From assembly GCF_037572415.1 (NCBI RefSeq), contig NZ_JBBHLB010000004.1, positions 62,001 through 126,000 of the forward strand: 64,000 bases of DNA, given 5' to 3'. Made by a program: the position numbers and the translations under genes. Shown one piece after another: positions 33,409-41,522 of this stretch. Under the pieces are notes generated by a model. The model saw only the letters and a list, made by a program, of their open reading frames with translations, did not search any database and had not been told where the DNA came from. This stretch comes from Flavonifractor porci (GTDB lineage Bacteria > Bacillota > Clostridia > Oscillospirales > Oscillospiraceae). How positions within the stretch are numbered: position 1 is the first letter of the stretch; each line of letters opens with the position of its first letter.

Positions 33409-35346
33409 ATGGTGCATCATGGCCTGAAACGGCTTTTTTTGACAGTTCTGACCCTTATTTTGTTGATCTCCATCTGTCCGGCCTGGGGAGCGGCTGAGAG
33501 CAGCCACGACGCAGTGATTCTGTTCACCCACGATACCCATGACCATTTTTATCCTGCGCCTTCGGAAGATGGCGGGGAATATGGTGGCTATACCCGTCTG
33601 GCAACCCTTCTTGCGCTGGAGCGGGTCAAATACCCTGACGCCATTACGGTGGACGGCGGCGATTTTTCTATGGGAACCCTGTTTCAAACCATCTATGCCA
33701 CCCAGGCGCCGGAACTGAAGGCACTGGGGGCTATGGGGTATGATGTGACCACCCTGGGCAACCATGAATTTGACTACCGTGCCTCCGGCCTGGCTCAGAT
33801 GCTGGAGACGGCAGCCGCCAGCGGAAGCCGGGTGCCCGCCATTGTGCAGTCCAACGGTACGGTGCTGGACGGGGCTGGGAGTCAGGAACTGATCCAGGCC
33901 ATGGAGCACTACGGCGTGCAGGATCACATCATCCTCACCCGAGGCGGGATCAACTACGGTATTTTCGGCCTGATGGGGGAGGACGCGGATGCCTGCGCTC
34001 CCATGTCGGGCATGGAATTTGAGCCTGTGGCCGATGCTGCCCGGCGAGAGGTGGCGGCCCTGGAAGCGGAACTGGCCCAGCTGGAAGGCCCCTCTGTGAT
34101 CGTGTGTCTCTCCCACACCGGCACTGACGGCGGAAAAGGGGAGGACTATGAGCTGGCCCGTGCGGTGGACGGCATTGACGTGATCATCTCCGGCCACACC
34201 CACTCTACCTTGGAGAAGCCGATTCAGGTCAATGATACCCTGATTGTCTCCTGCGGAGAGTATACCACTAATCTGGGTGTGCTGGCTCTGGAACTGGACG
34301 ATGCCGGTACTGTCACTGACTATGATTACCGGCTGGTGCCGGTGGACGAGACAGTGACGGCTAATACTGAGATGGAGCGGTTGGCCCAGTCCTTTCAGCC
34401 TATCATCGAAGAGGAGTACCTCTCCCGGTTCGGACTGACCTTCAATCAGGTGCTGGCCCGGTCGGAGTTTGACTTTACCCCCATCTCCCAGTTCGGCAAG
34501 GAGCATAAGGAGGATACCTTGGGCAATCTGATTGCCGACTCCTACATCTATGCTGTTCAGCGGGCAGAGGGGGAGGACTATGTGCCGGTGGATTTCGCCG
34601 TGGTGGCAGCGGGCGTGATCCGGGAGTCCTTCTCTGCTGGGGAGATCACCACATCGGATGTGTTTAACGTCTCCTCTCTGGGCTCCGGCGCTGACGGTAC
34701 CCCTGGCTATCCGCTGATCTCGGTGTGGATCACCGGCCGGGAACTGAGGGATGCCTTTGAGGTAGACGCTTCTGTGACCGGCTTGATGCCCGCCGCCCAG
34801 ATTTATGGTTCGGGAATGACCTGGACCTGGAACCCCTATCGGATCATCCTCAATCGGGTAAATGACTATGCCCAGGTGCTGCCTGACGGTACCACCGTGC
34901 CGCTGGAGGACGACAAGCTCTACCGGGTGGTGACCGGATTGTATACCGGCCAGATGCTGGGTACGGTCAATGACCAGTCCTTTGGTATTCTGACCATTAC
35001 GCCCAAGGATGCTCAGGGCAACCCGGTGACCAATTTTGAGGACCAAATCATTTATACTCCTAATGGCTCGGAACTGAAGGAGTGGTATGCTCTGGCCACT
35101 TACCTCCAGTCCATGGGTACGGTGGACAGCCGCTATGCCGCACCAGAGGGACGCAAGGTGGAGGAGGCGTCCCTGAATCCGGTGAGCCTGCTGAAAGGGC
35201 TGAACCTGGTAGGTTGGATCGCTCTTGTCGTCTGCCTTGTAGTGCTGGCCTTGATCGTATTGATTGTTTATCGCATTGCTACCAGAGGACGCCGCCGCCG
35301 TTATGGAGGACAAAAGGGACGTGGTTACCACCGCTATCGTGGATAA
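33409..35346 (+). CDS. 5'-nucleotidase / 2',3'-cyclic phosphodiesterase family, cell-surface
   Basis: Secreted two-domain metallophosphoesterase that hydrolyses nucleotides outside the cell. ATG 33409 follows AAGGAGGGAG; a much longer upstream frame runs back through the infC leader and is not used. The 645-residue protein has a signal peptide (1 to about 27) and metallophosphatase motifs HDTHDH (about 41), DGGDFSMG (about 84), TLGNHEFDY (about 116) and SGHTH (about 262). A C-terminal 5'-nucleotidase domain follows (about 330-570). A membrane helix (about 607-632) with a basic RGRRRR tail anchors it in the membrane. Confidence 0.92.
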   Translation: MVHHGLKRLFLTVLTLILLISICPAWGAAESSHDAVILFTHDTHDHFYPAPSEDGGEYGGYTRLATLLALERVKYPDAITVDGGDFSMGTLFQTIYATQAPELKALGAMGYDVTTLGNHEFDYRASGLAQMLETAAASGSRVPAIVQSNGTVLDGAGSQELIQAMEHYGVQDHIILTRGGINYGIFGLMGEDADACAPMSGMEFEPVADAARREVAALEAELAQLEGPSVIVCLSHTGTDGGKGEDYELARAVDGIDVIISGHTHSTLEKPIQVNDTLIVSCGEYTTNLGVLALELDDAGTVTDYDYRLVPVDETVTANTEMERLAQSFQPIIEEEYLSRFGLTFNQVLARSEFDFTPISQFGKEHKEDTLGNLIADSYIYAVQRAEGEDYVPVDFAVVAAGVIRESFSAGEITTSDVFNVSSLGSGADGTPGYPLISVWITGRELRDAFEVDASVTGLMPAAQIYGSGMTWTWNPYRIILNRVNDYAQVLPDGTTVPLEDDKLYRVVTGLYTGQMLGTVNDQSFGILTITPKDAQGNPVTNFEDQIIYTPNGSELKEWYALATYLQSMGTVDSRYAAPEGRKVEEASLNPVSLLKGLNLVGWIALVVCLVVLALIVLIVYRIATRGRRRRYGGQKGRGYHRYRG

Positions 35347-35350
35347 AGGA

Positions 35351-35385
35351 ATCAGGGCCTGCCGCTCGTTGCGGCAGGCCCTGAT
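35351..35385. terminator. Hairpin between convergent 5'-nucleotidase and trmB genes
   Basis: Perfect 14-bp GC-rich stem (35351-35364 with 35372-35385, 7-nt loop) four bases after one stop and three bases before the other. T tracts are weak on both sides, but the position suggests a shared bidirectional terminator. Confidence 0.7.
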
Positions 35386-35387
35386 GG

Positions 35388-36056
35388 TTATGGCTCTGCG
35401 TTTTTGTGGGAGACAGGCAGGGGAGCGATGGAACCTACGCACCGATTGATGGGGGTGCCCAGGTTGTGGAATTTTTCCTCATAGTCGGTCATGACGCCGC
35501 AGATACCATTGGCATGGAGATCACGGGTGACCTGGGAGAGTTGGAACCCCGCCTTGGGGAACTGGAACAGGGACCACTCAAACAGATCATGGTTATCTGT
35601 CTTGAAGTGGATCTCACCCTTCCGGGAAAGGATTTGACGGTAGCGCAGCAGAAAATCAGGGTGGGTCAGGCGGCGCTTGGCGTGCCGGTTGCCGGGCCAG
35701 GGATCGCAGAAGTTGATGTAGACGCGGTCCACCTCGCTGGGGGCGAAGAGCTCAGTCAGGTCGGCGGCATCGCCGTCGATAAAGAAGACATTGTGCAGAT
35801 CCATGGCGCATACCCGCTCCATGGCGATAACCATAGCGTCAGGTACCCGTTCCACTGCAATGTAGAGGGCCTGGGGATTTTGTGCGGCGGTCTCGGCAGT
35901 AAAACGCCCCTTACCACAGCCCAGTTCCAGGTAGAGAACGCTTGCTTGGGGCATCAGGCTCATCCAACGGCCCCGCAGGGCAGCAGGATCAGAGATCAGG
36001 ACACGGGCACACCGCTCCATCCGGGGAGCCAGGTTGGGCTTTTTTCTCATTCGCAT
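35388..36056 (-). CDS. trmB: tRNA (guanine-N7-)-methyltransferase TrmB
   Basis: SAM-dependent enzyme making m7G46 in tRNA variable loops. The 222-residue protein has the SAM motif YLELGCGKGRF, an acidic residue after VFFIDGDAADL, and the TrmB signature NFCDPWPGNRHAKRRL. ATG 36056 follows GAGGTG at 9 bases; longer in-frame extension to 36230 has no support and runs toward the tRNA locus. Confidence 0.93.
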   Translation of the reverse strand: MRMRKKPNLAPRMERCARVLISDPAALRGRWMSLMPQASVLYLELGCGKGRFTAETAAQNPQALYIAVERVPDAMVIAMERVCAMDLHNVFFIDGDAADLTELFAPSEVDRVYINFCDPWPGNRHAKRRLTHPDFLLRYRQILSRKGEIHFKTDNHDLFEWSLFQFPKAGFQLSQVTRDLHANGICGVMTDYEEKFHNLGTPINRCVGSIAPLPVSHKNAEP

Positions 36057-36104
36057 CGATTTATTCACCTCACAAAGAGCATCATAACATATTTGATTGG
36101 ATGC

Positions 36105-36133
36105 TTGCAATCCTTGGTGATATATATTATAAT
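36105..36133 (+). promoter_or_regulatory. Promoter of the tRNA-Pro locus
   Basis: TTGCAA (36105-36110) and a perfect TATAAT (36128-36133) with a 17-base spacer. Transcripts would begin near 36140 and pass through the tRNA remnant and the intact tRNA-Pro. Confidence 0.8.
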
Positions 36134-36162
36134 AATACCTGTTATGCTGGTAAACTACATAT

Positions 36163-36206
36163 CCGGGTGTAATGCAGCTGGTAGCACGTTTGCTTTGGGA
36201 GAATAC
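36163..36206 (+). pseudogene. Degenerate 5' half of tRNA-Pro
   Basis: 44 bases match the 5' part of the intact tRNA-Pro 70 bases downstream, including the 5-base upstream flank. Identity holds through the D arm and anticodon loop TTTGGGAG and stops right after it; the T arm and acceptor 3' strand are missing. A break exactly at the anticodon loop points to an old integration or excision event there. Confidence 0.75.
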
Positions 36207-36232
36207 GCCCGGGCCACCCCACAACTTCATAT

Positions 36233-36308
36233 CCGGGTGTAGCGCAGTTGGTAGCGCGCCTGCTTTGGGAGCAGGATGCCGCAGGTTCGAATCCTGTCAC
36301 TCGGACCA
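36233..36308 (+). tRNA. tRNA-Pro (anticodon UGG)
   Basis: 76-base cloverleaf. Acceptor CCGGGTG pairs with CACTCGG (one GU), discriminator A, encoded CCA. Anticodon stem CTGCT/AGCAG holds loop TTTGGGA (anticodon TGG). T arm GCAGG TTCGAAT CCTGT. A rho-independent terminator follows. The anticodon loop is also the left attachment core of the mobile element. Confidence 0.95.
36264..36276 (+). other. attL core of the integrated element (tRNA-Pro anticodon loop)
   Basis: TTTGGGAGCAGGA is shared exactly with 61844-61856. Similarity to the right-hand copy starts precisely at the anticodon loop, the usual crossover place for tyrosine integrases, and extends through the 3' half of the tRNA. The integrase gene at 37397 points toward this site. 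Confidence 0.72.
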
Positions 36309-36605
36309 CCTTTCTTGGAAAAACCGCCTAAACAGGCGGTTTTTCTGTGTTTTTAGTTCGATTTTTGCGGTTTTGGCGATTGCTGTTCCGCGGTGATTTT
36401 AGGGGCAGGAAAGCGACGGGCACTCGAGGTAGAGGTGCCGCCGAAACCACCAAATCCCTAACCCATCCCTAACGGGAGAAATGCCTATATTGCTGTCGTG
36501 GATTCCGATAAATTCTTGAGTTTTTTGTTCATGTTCGATATAATGATTTTGAATTTTGAGCAAGCAAATCCTTGATTCAAAAATCAGCTTTGGAGTGAGT
36601 GTGTT
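36309..36605 (+). repeat. tRNA downstream flank: element-end repeat (left copy) and gene-free region
   Basis: No gene seen in these 297 bases. A terminator hairpin (AAAAACCGCCT 36319-36329 with AGGCGGTTTTT 36334-36344) follows the tRNA. The stretch to about 36480 is an imperfect copy of 61889-62060. It ends with two direct CCCTAAC repeats (36456-36462 and 36467-36473), 11 bases apart, possibly integrase arm sites. Confidence 0.75.
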
Positions 36606-37322
36606 GTGAGCAAAGAGAAGAAGGGCATTTCTCAAGAAGATATTATGGCGCTTCTTGACAGCTGCTACGAAAAATGTCTGAATGGCGTTCCCTATGTGAG
36701 TCCATCTGTAGCGGAATTGGCCAACGACTATTTAGACAAATATCCCACCAATCAGCAGGCATGCAAGGCCATGATCAATAATCAAATTATCAAATGCACT
36801 ACCTCTGGGTTCATTACTGGATTTGGCGGAATCATTACGATGCCTGTTACCTTGCCCGCTAATATTGGCAGTGTTTTGTATGTGCAGATGCGCATGATCG
36901 CCTGCACCGCATATATGGCCGGCTTTGAACTGAACAGCGACCAAACTCAGACATTTGTGTACGCCTGTCTTGCTGGTGTAGCTGTAAATGAACTGGTTAA
37001 ACAGGCAGGAATCAAGTTTGGGGTAAAATTCGCGAATGGTTTGATTAAGAAGATCCCGGGAAAGGTTTTAACAAAGATCAACCAGAAAGTAGGATTTAGA
37101 TTCATCACCAAATTCGGAAGCAAGGGCATTATCAACTTAGGGAAGCTCGTCCCTGGTGTTGGTGCCGTTATCGGCGGCGGCCTTGATTTGGTGGAAACCA
37201 AAGCAATTAGTGTTCGAGCTTACAAATGGTTTTTTGAAGGAGACTTCTCCAACGATAAAAACTCCGCCGACGATACAGTCGAGATTGTAGCGGATGACTT
37301 TGAATGTTCCGCCGCCCTTTGA
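36606..37322 (+). CDS. EcsC family protein
   Basis: The 238-residue protein starts at GTG 36606 with GGAG about 10 bases upstream. It shows the EcsC-family pattern: an N-terminal soluble helix, Gly/Ala-rich hydrophobic segments (about 75-100, 115-140 and 180-200) and a C-terminal acidic tail. Function of the family is unknown. It is the first gene inside the left end of the element and opposite in strand to the integrase, so it is probably cargo. Base use is more AT-rich than the core chromosome. Confidence 0.78.
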   Translation: MSKEKKGISQEDIMALLDSCYEKCLNGVPYVSPSVAELANDYLDKYPTNQQACKAMINNQIIKCTTSGFITGFGGIITMPVTLPANIGSVLYVQMRMIACTAYMAGFELNSDQTQTFVYACLAGVAVNELVKQAGIKFGVKFANGLIKKIPGKVLTKINQKVGFRFITKFGSKGIINLGKLVPGVGAVIGGGLDLVETKAISVRAYKWFFEGDFSNDKNSADDTVEIVADDFECSAAL

Positions 37323-37352
37323 CCTTTTATTTCTGTCCGATACTCAAATTGC

Positions 37353-37396
37353 AATGCCCAAGGGACATACTTTCGTCCCTTGGGCATTCTTTGTTT
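37353..37396 (+). terminator. Terminator after the EcsC-family gene
   Basis: Perfect 14-bp hairpin (37353-37366 with 37375-37388) followed by CTTTGTTTTT. It separates the EcsC gene from the convergent integrase gene, whose stop is at 37397. Confidence 0.88.
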
Positions 37397-38626
37397 TTAC
37401 CCCACTCTCTCGAACGGGATCACCTTGCACCGGCTCTCCTCCGGCGGGTCGGGCGGCTCGGGTTCCGGTCTGGCCGTGGCCGTTTCCATGAAGCCGCCGA
37501 TCTTCTCCGCCGCACCTCTCTGCATCTCGTTGGTGATGTGCGTATAGGTATCCAGGGTAAACCCGGCGCTGAAGTGGCCCAGCATACTGGACAGGGTCTT
37601 CACATCCACGCCGCTGGAGAGTGCCATGGTGGCAAAAGTATGCCTCAAATCGTGGAAGCGCACGTGCTCCTCGATGCCGGCCATTGCCAGCAGCTTGCGG
37701 TTGATCCTGGACACCGCGTCCGGGCTCCAGTAGCCGCCGGTGCGGGGCGATGGGAACAGGATGGGGTTGTCGGGGTGCTGTTCATGCTCCCGTACCAGGA
37801 TATCCACCGCCTGCTGGGACAGCGCCACCCTGCGGATGGAGTTCTTGGTCTTCGGCTCGGTCACCACCAGCTCCCCGTCGATGCGGGTGACCTGCTTGCT
37901 CACCGAGAGGATGCGATCCTTCACGTTCAGGTCATCCCACAGGAGCGCCAGCAGCTCCCCCCGCCGCAGGCCGCTGGACAGCTCCAGGAAGAACATGGGC
38001 AGGACGCCGTACTTCTCTGCCTCCCGGAGATACACCCCCAGCTTCTCCGGCGGGATGATGGTCATCTCCCTGTGCTCTTTGCGCGGGATGCGGCAGTTGT
38101 CGCAGGGATTGTACGGGATGATCCGCTCCTTGACCGCCTGCTTCAGCGCCGAAGAGAGCACCATGTGGATGCGCCGGACCGTACTGCCGGACAGGGCCGT
38201 ATTGGTCTGTGTTTCAAACCGCTGCACCCGCCCGCGGGCCTTGGAATCGTTGTACATCTGTTGGATCTGGATGGCAGTGAGTCGCTTGAGTTTGACCATC
38301 CCGATGGCCGGCACGATGTGATTCTCGATGATATTCGCGTAGGTCTTGGCGGTGTTGGGGCGGATCACCGGCTTGCTGTAGGTCTCGAACCACAGCCTGC
38401 ACCACTCTGCCACGGTGTAGTCCTCGTTGTGGTTCATCGGGATGCCCCGGTTGTCCCGGATGGCCCGGTCCAGCTTCTCCTTGCACTCGGCCCGTGTCTT
38501 GGCGGACACACTTTTCTGGATGGCCCGGCCGGTGACGGGATCGATCCCCAGGGTGTATCTGCCCTCCCAGCGGCCGTTGGGCTTTCTGCGGATGCTGCCC
38601 TCGCCGTTTGCTCGTTTCTTTGCCAT
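37397..38626 (-). CDS. int: Tyrosine recombinase/integrase of the mobile element
   Basis: Site-specific integrase expected to recombine at the tRNA-Pro anticodon loop. The 409-residue protein starts at ATG 38626 after AGGAGGGACAAACA. It has an AP2-like arm-binding N-terminus (about 1-50), a SAM-like core-binding domain (about 60-150) and the catalytic domain with all key residues: Arg in SSGLRRGEL, HxxR in FHDLRHTF and Tyr in DTYTHI. It lies next to attL and reads toward it. The C-terminal tail is Pro/Glu-rich. Confidence 0.94.
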   Translation of the reverse strand: MAKKRANGEGSIRRKPNGRWEGRYTLGIDPVTGRAIQKSVSAKTRAECKEKLDRAIRDNRGIPMNHNEDYTVAEWCRLWFETYSKPVIRPNTAKTYANIIENHIVPAIGMVKLKRLTAIQIQQMYNDSKARGRVQRFETQTNTALSGSTVRRIHMVLSSALKQAVKERIIPYNPCDNCRIPRKEHREMTIIPPEKLGVYLREAEKYGVLPMFFLELSSGLRRGELLALLWDDLNVKDRILSVSKQVTRIDGELVVTEPKTKNSIRRVALSQQAVDILVREHEQHPDNPILFPSPRTGGYWSPDAVSRINRKLLAMAGIEEHVRFHDLRHTFATMALSSGVDVKTLSSMLGHFSAGFTLDTYTHITNEMQRGAAEKIGGFMETATARPEPEPPDPPEESRCKVIPFERVG

Positions 38627-38683
38627 TGTTTGTCCCTCCTTTCGGCAACACAAACAAATACCACAGAATCCTGGGAATAGCTA

Positions 38684-38902
38684 CTAAAATATTTCCGTCT
38701 TTCTGGCCGCCTGCTCCTCGATCCACGCCATGAGCTTATCCCGGGGGACGATGATCCGGCTGCCCAGGGTGATGGTGGGGAAATCCTTCCGGTGAGCCAC
38801 CTCGTAGGCGTGGGCCAGCCCGATACCCAGCACATCGGCCACATCCTGCACGGTCAGCATCAGGGGGAGTTCATTGAAAGAGTTATACTTGGATCGTTTC
38901 AT
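38684..38902 (-). CDS. xis: Excisionase-like helix-turn-helix protein
   Basis: A 72-residue MerR-type HTH protein with LTVQDVADVLGIGLAHAYEV as recognition unit and LGSRIIVPRDKLMAWIE as wing, the Xis/excisionase-family (helix_turn_helix_17) layout. ATG 38902 follows AGAAAGGAATCCG. It lies 57 bases upstream of int in the same direction, the usual xis-int order, so it probably steers excision. It could instead only regulate int. Confidence 0.85.
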   Translation of the reverse strand: MKRSKYNSFNELPLMLTVQDVADVLGIGLAHAYEVAHRKDFPTITLGSRIIVPRDKLMAWIEEQAARKTEIF

Positions 38903-38971
38903 CGGATTCCTTTCTACCCTTCCCGCGGAAGGGATTTTATTCCTTGTTTTGCGGCCCATTTTCTGCGCCGC

Positions 38972-40912
38972 TCACATGGTCATTTCGGGCTGCTGTTCCT
39001 CATGGTCATCCGACTTGTGGCCTTGAGCGATTTTCTTCTCCCGCAGCTTTCTGAGCCGCTTGCGGTCGATCTGGATGCCGCCGGGGCGGGATCTGGGCAG
39101 GGAGTTGTCCTGGAAGATCCGGCTCATGTGGTAGAGCAGCCGGGTCACCGCCAGCATCACATCGGGCGGGCGCTGTTCCTCCCTGTGGTCCAGAAGGTAC
39201 CGGGCGTATTCGTTTCCCTGCTCCGCCGACCGGGTCAGCCAGAGGACGGCCTGCGCCTCATCCCGGGGCACTTCCTTTCCTGTGAGGTACAGCTTGCCCA
39301 GCAGATACTGGGCGTAGGGGTTTCCGCCCTCGGCGGATCGGGTGAGCCACTCCACCGCGCCCACCGTGTCCTGTTCCGTGATTTCGCCACGGAGCAGCTC
39401 CTTGCCCAGGCGGTACATGGCCCAGCTGTTTCCGCCTGCCGCGGCGGTGCGCAGCCAGTCCACGCCCCGTTCGGTGTCCCGTACCTCCAGATCGTCAGAA
39501 AGAAACAGCTTGGCGAGGGCGTACTGCGCCGCCAAATGCCCCTGTCGGGCGGCCTGCTCGAACCAATACCGGGCGTTCACCCCATCGGGGATCAGCAGAG
39601 GGCCGTCCCGCCAGAGCTTGCCCAGCAGGTATTGCGAGTAGCGGTCGCCGCCCTTCGCCAGCTTCTCCAGCTCCGATACCGCGCCGCTCCGCTCCTCCAG
39701 CGTCAGCTCTTCATTTCGGATGACCTCCTGCAGCGTCCAGTACGCATAGGACGCATTTTGGAACTGCTCCGGCTCATCCTGTTGGCCCACGTCCTGGTCC
39801 TCGAAGGTGATCTGGCCCAGACGCAGCCGCTCCGCTTCCCAGATGACGGCGTTTTTGATCTGCCGGAACTCCTTTTCCTTGGACAGCGGGAGCCGCTCCC
39901 GGGGCGTGTCGTGGTAGTAGCCATCCACTTTGCCCTGGAGCAGGAGCCACTGGTCGTAGCACTGGCGCACGATGGGGAGTCGCTCCATCTGGTCCACGAT
40001 CTCGTCCACCAGCCCCTTGAGCCGCTTGGGAAGGTAGCCGTAGGTTTTCTTGCCTTTGACCGTTCCAAACTGCATTGCCAGCTCCTGCATGAGCTGCTCG
40101 GCCTCCGGGTGGTCGCACAGACCGCCCTGCATCGCCTGCACCAGCTCCAGCATGGCCCGCCGGGCCTGCCGCACCAGCTCGTCCCGGGACGCCGACTTCT
40201 GCTCGTAGAGGTGGAGCATCTCGTCCCGGAAGATGTCGTTGGTCAGCCTGGACTTGATCTGTCGGATGCCCTCTTTGGAGAGGTAGGCTTGTCCAGGCGT
40301 GGCAGACCAGGCCATCATGTGGATGTGCGGATGCTCGCCCTCGTCGTGGAAGGCGGCGTACCAGCGGAAGTCCGCGGGCGGTATTTTCATCGCCGCCGCG
40401 ATCTCGTTGCGGTGAGCGCGGATGAGATTTCTCCACGCCGCGGCGTTGTCGAAGCCCAGACGCGCCGCGTCCTCCCGCTTGAGAGAGAGGACGTGCGTCC
40501 ACACATTTCCGGTGTATTGCTCCAGTTCCTCCATCGCTTTTTCCAGCGACACGCCGTCGCTGTCGCCGAACAGCCCGTGGGAACCCAGCCGCTCCGCCCG
40601 CGGCCGGGTGGCGATATACTTCAGATACTGCTCCGACTGACGGAGCGCGTCCCAGTTGGATTCCAGCGCCAGGGTGAGGAACGCAGAGGCCGCCGCCTTG
40701 GTGGGCTTGGCCTGGTAGCTCGCATACTCATAGAGGGTTTTGGTGTCGGGGAAGTCCTTCACCAGCTTGGCGATGAGCTGCTCCTGCTTGCGTGTGGGCG
40801 GACGGTCATCCGGAAGAATTTCTACCCGCTCCCGGGTTGCAATGTAGCGCAGGTACCCGGCCGCGCCGCCCTTGCTTTTGATATAGGGGCTTTTCAGAAT
40901 CAGTCTTGCCAT
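38972..40912 (-). CDS. MobP3-type relaxase with Sel1-like repeats
   Basis: Conjugative nickase for element transfer. The 646-residue protein has a relaxase N-terminus (about 1-240) with the three-histidine metal motif in HDEGEHPHIHMMAW (about 200) and conserved KSKGGAAGYLRYI near the start. From about residue 420 to 600 it holds five or more Sel1-like helical repeats (AQYLLGKLY, YARYLLDH types). The RHH protein gene overlaps its start by 13 bp. No coupling protein or type IV secretion genes are in the window, so the element is mobilisable rather than self-transmissible. Confidence 0.88.
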   Translation of the reverse strand: MARLILKSPYIKSKGGAAGYLRYIATRERVEILPDDRPPTRKQEQLIAKLVKDFPDTKTLYEYASYQAKPTKAAASAFLTLALESNWDALRQSEQYLKYIATRPRAERLGSHGLFGDSDGVSLEKAMEELEQYTGNVWTHVLSLKREDAARLGFDNAAAWRNLIRAHRNEIAAAMKIPPADFRWYAAFHDEGEHPHIHMMAWSATPGQAYLSKEGIRQIKSRLTNDIFRDEMLHLYEQKSASRDELVRQARRAMLELVQAMQGGLCDHPEAEQLMQELAMQFGTVKGKKTYGYLPKRLKGLVDEIVDQMERLPIVRQCYDQWLLLQGKVDGYYHDTPRERLPLSKEKEFRQIKNAVIWEAERLRLGQITFEDQDVGQQDEPEQFQNASYAYWTLQEVIRNEELTLEERSGAVSELEKLAKGGDRYSQYLLGKLWRDGPLLIPDGVNARYWFEQAARQGHLAAQYALAKLFLSDDLEVRDTERGVDWLRTAAAGGNSWAMYRLGKELLRGEITEQDTVGAVEWLTRSAEGGNPYAQYLLGKLYLTGKEVPRDEAQAVLWLTRSAEQGNEYARYLLDHREEQRPPDVMLAVTRLLYHMSRIFQDNSLPRSRPGGIQIDRKRLRKLREKKIAQGHKSDDHEEQQPEMTM

Positions 40913-41334
40913 TGGTCACCATCCCAGTTCGGTTCCTCGGCGGCGCGCGCCCGCTTCTCCAGCGAGATAAGACCGTTGGTGGCTTTCACGTTGTGGACGC
41001 TCTCCGCCCGCCTGCGTTTCAGATCGTCCCGGTCGATCTCCATCGCATCCGCGATGATCCCGATGACCATATCCAGCTCCACCTCCCGGGTGTACTCCCG
41101 CCTGGCGATGAGGTCCTCCAGCCGGCCCAGCCTGCCGTCCAGCACGGCCAGGAGCACCGTGGGCAGCAGGGATCGGTCGTCCCGCATCTCCAGATAGTCC
41201 ACATAAAAGTTGACGGCCTTTTCCACGAACTCGTTTTTGCTCCGGCAGTTGTCCGCGGCGTACCACTGCTCCAGCCTGCGGCTGGTCTCCGGCTTCATCC
41301 GCAGCGGGAGCCGCTCCTTTGTTTCGTTACCCAT
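40900..41334 (-). CDS. Ribbon-helix-helix relaxosome accessory protein (MobC-like)
   Basis: The 144-residue protein starts at ATG 41334 after GGAGAGTTTTC. The N-terminus (RLPLRMKPETSRRLEQWY, NEFVEKAVNFYV) is a CopG/MobC-type ribbon-helix-helix that would bind oriT DNA. The rest is helical and charged. It overlaps the relaxase gene by 13 bp and lies next to the candidate oriT, fitting a relaxosome partner. Confidence 0.75.
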   Translation of the reverse strand: MGNETKERLPLRMKPETSRRLEQWYAADNCRSKNEFVEKAVNFYVDYLEMRDDRSLLPTVLLAVLDGRLGRLEDLIARREYTREVELDMVIGIIADAMEIDRDDLKRRRAESVHNVKATNGLISLEKRARAAEEPNWDGDQWQD

Positions 41335-41455
41335 GAAAACTCTCCTTTCATCCAAACAGACATCGGCAAAAAGCCTGCAACATGGGGCTTTGTGGGAAAG
41401 CTGACGCCAACGGCCTATTTTCTGCCCGTCAAAGACGCCGGCTTTCGTACCCCGA

Positions 41456-41522
41456 AACTGCCCGCACTGCGGGCAGTTGTGACCGGCCGGGCGGCGCTTG
41501 CGGCGCCAGGGTTTTATCCTGC
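41456..41522 (+). other. Candidate origin of transfer (oriT)
   Basis: An 11-bp perfect inverted repeat AACTGCCCGCA/TGCGGGCAGTT (41456-41466, 41468-41478) is followed by a second dyad GGCGC/GCGCC (41493-41497, 41503-41507). Eight bases on comes TATCCTGC (41515-41522), which matches the IncP/RP4 nick consensus YATCCTG/Y from established knowledge. It sits between the relaxosome genes and the replication-type gene, whose last codons it overlaps. Confidence 0.62.

Noticed and set aside
36172..36396. 74-residue ORF across tRNA-Pro
   Set aside because: Pure translation of tRNA and terminator sequence.
38792..41197. 801-residue plus-strand ORF opposite the relaxase genes
   Set aside because: Shadow frame; relaxase and RHH motifs are clear on the minus strand.
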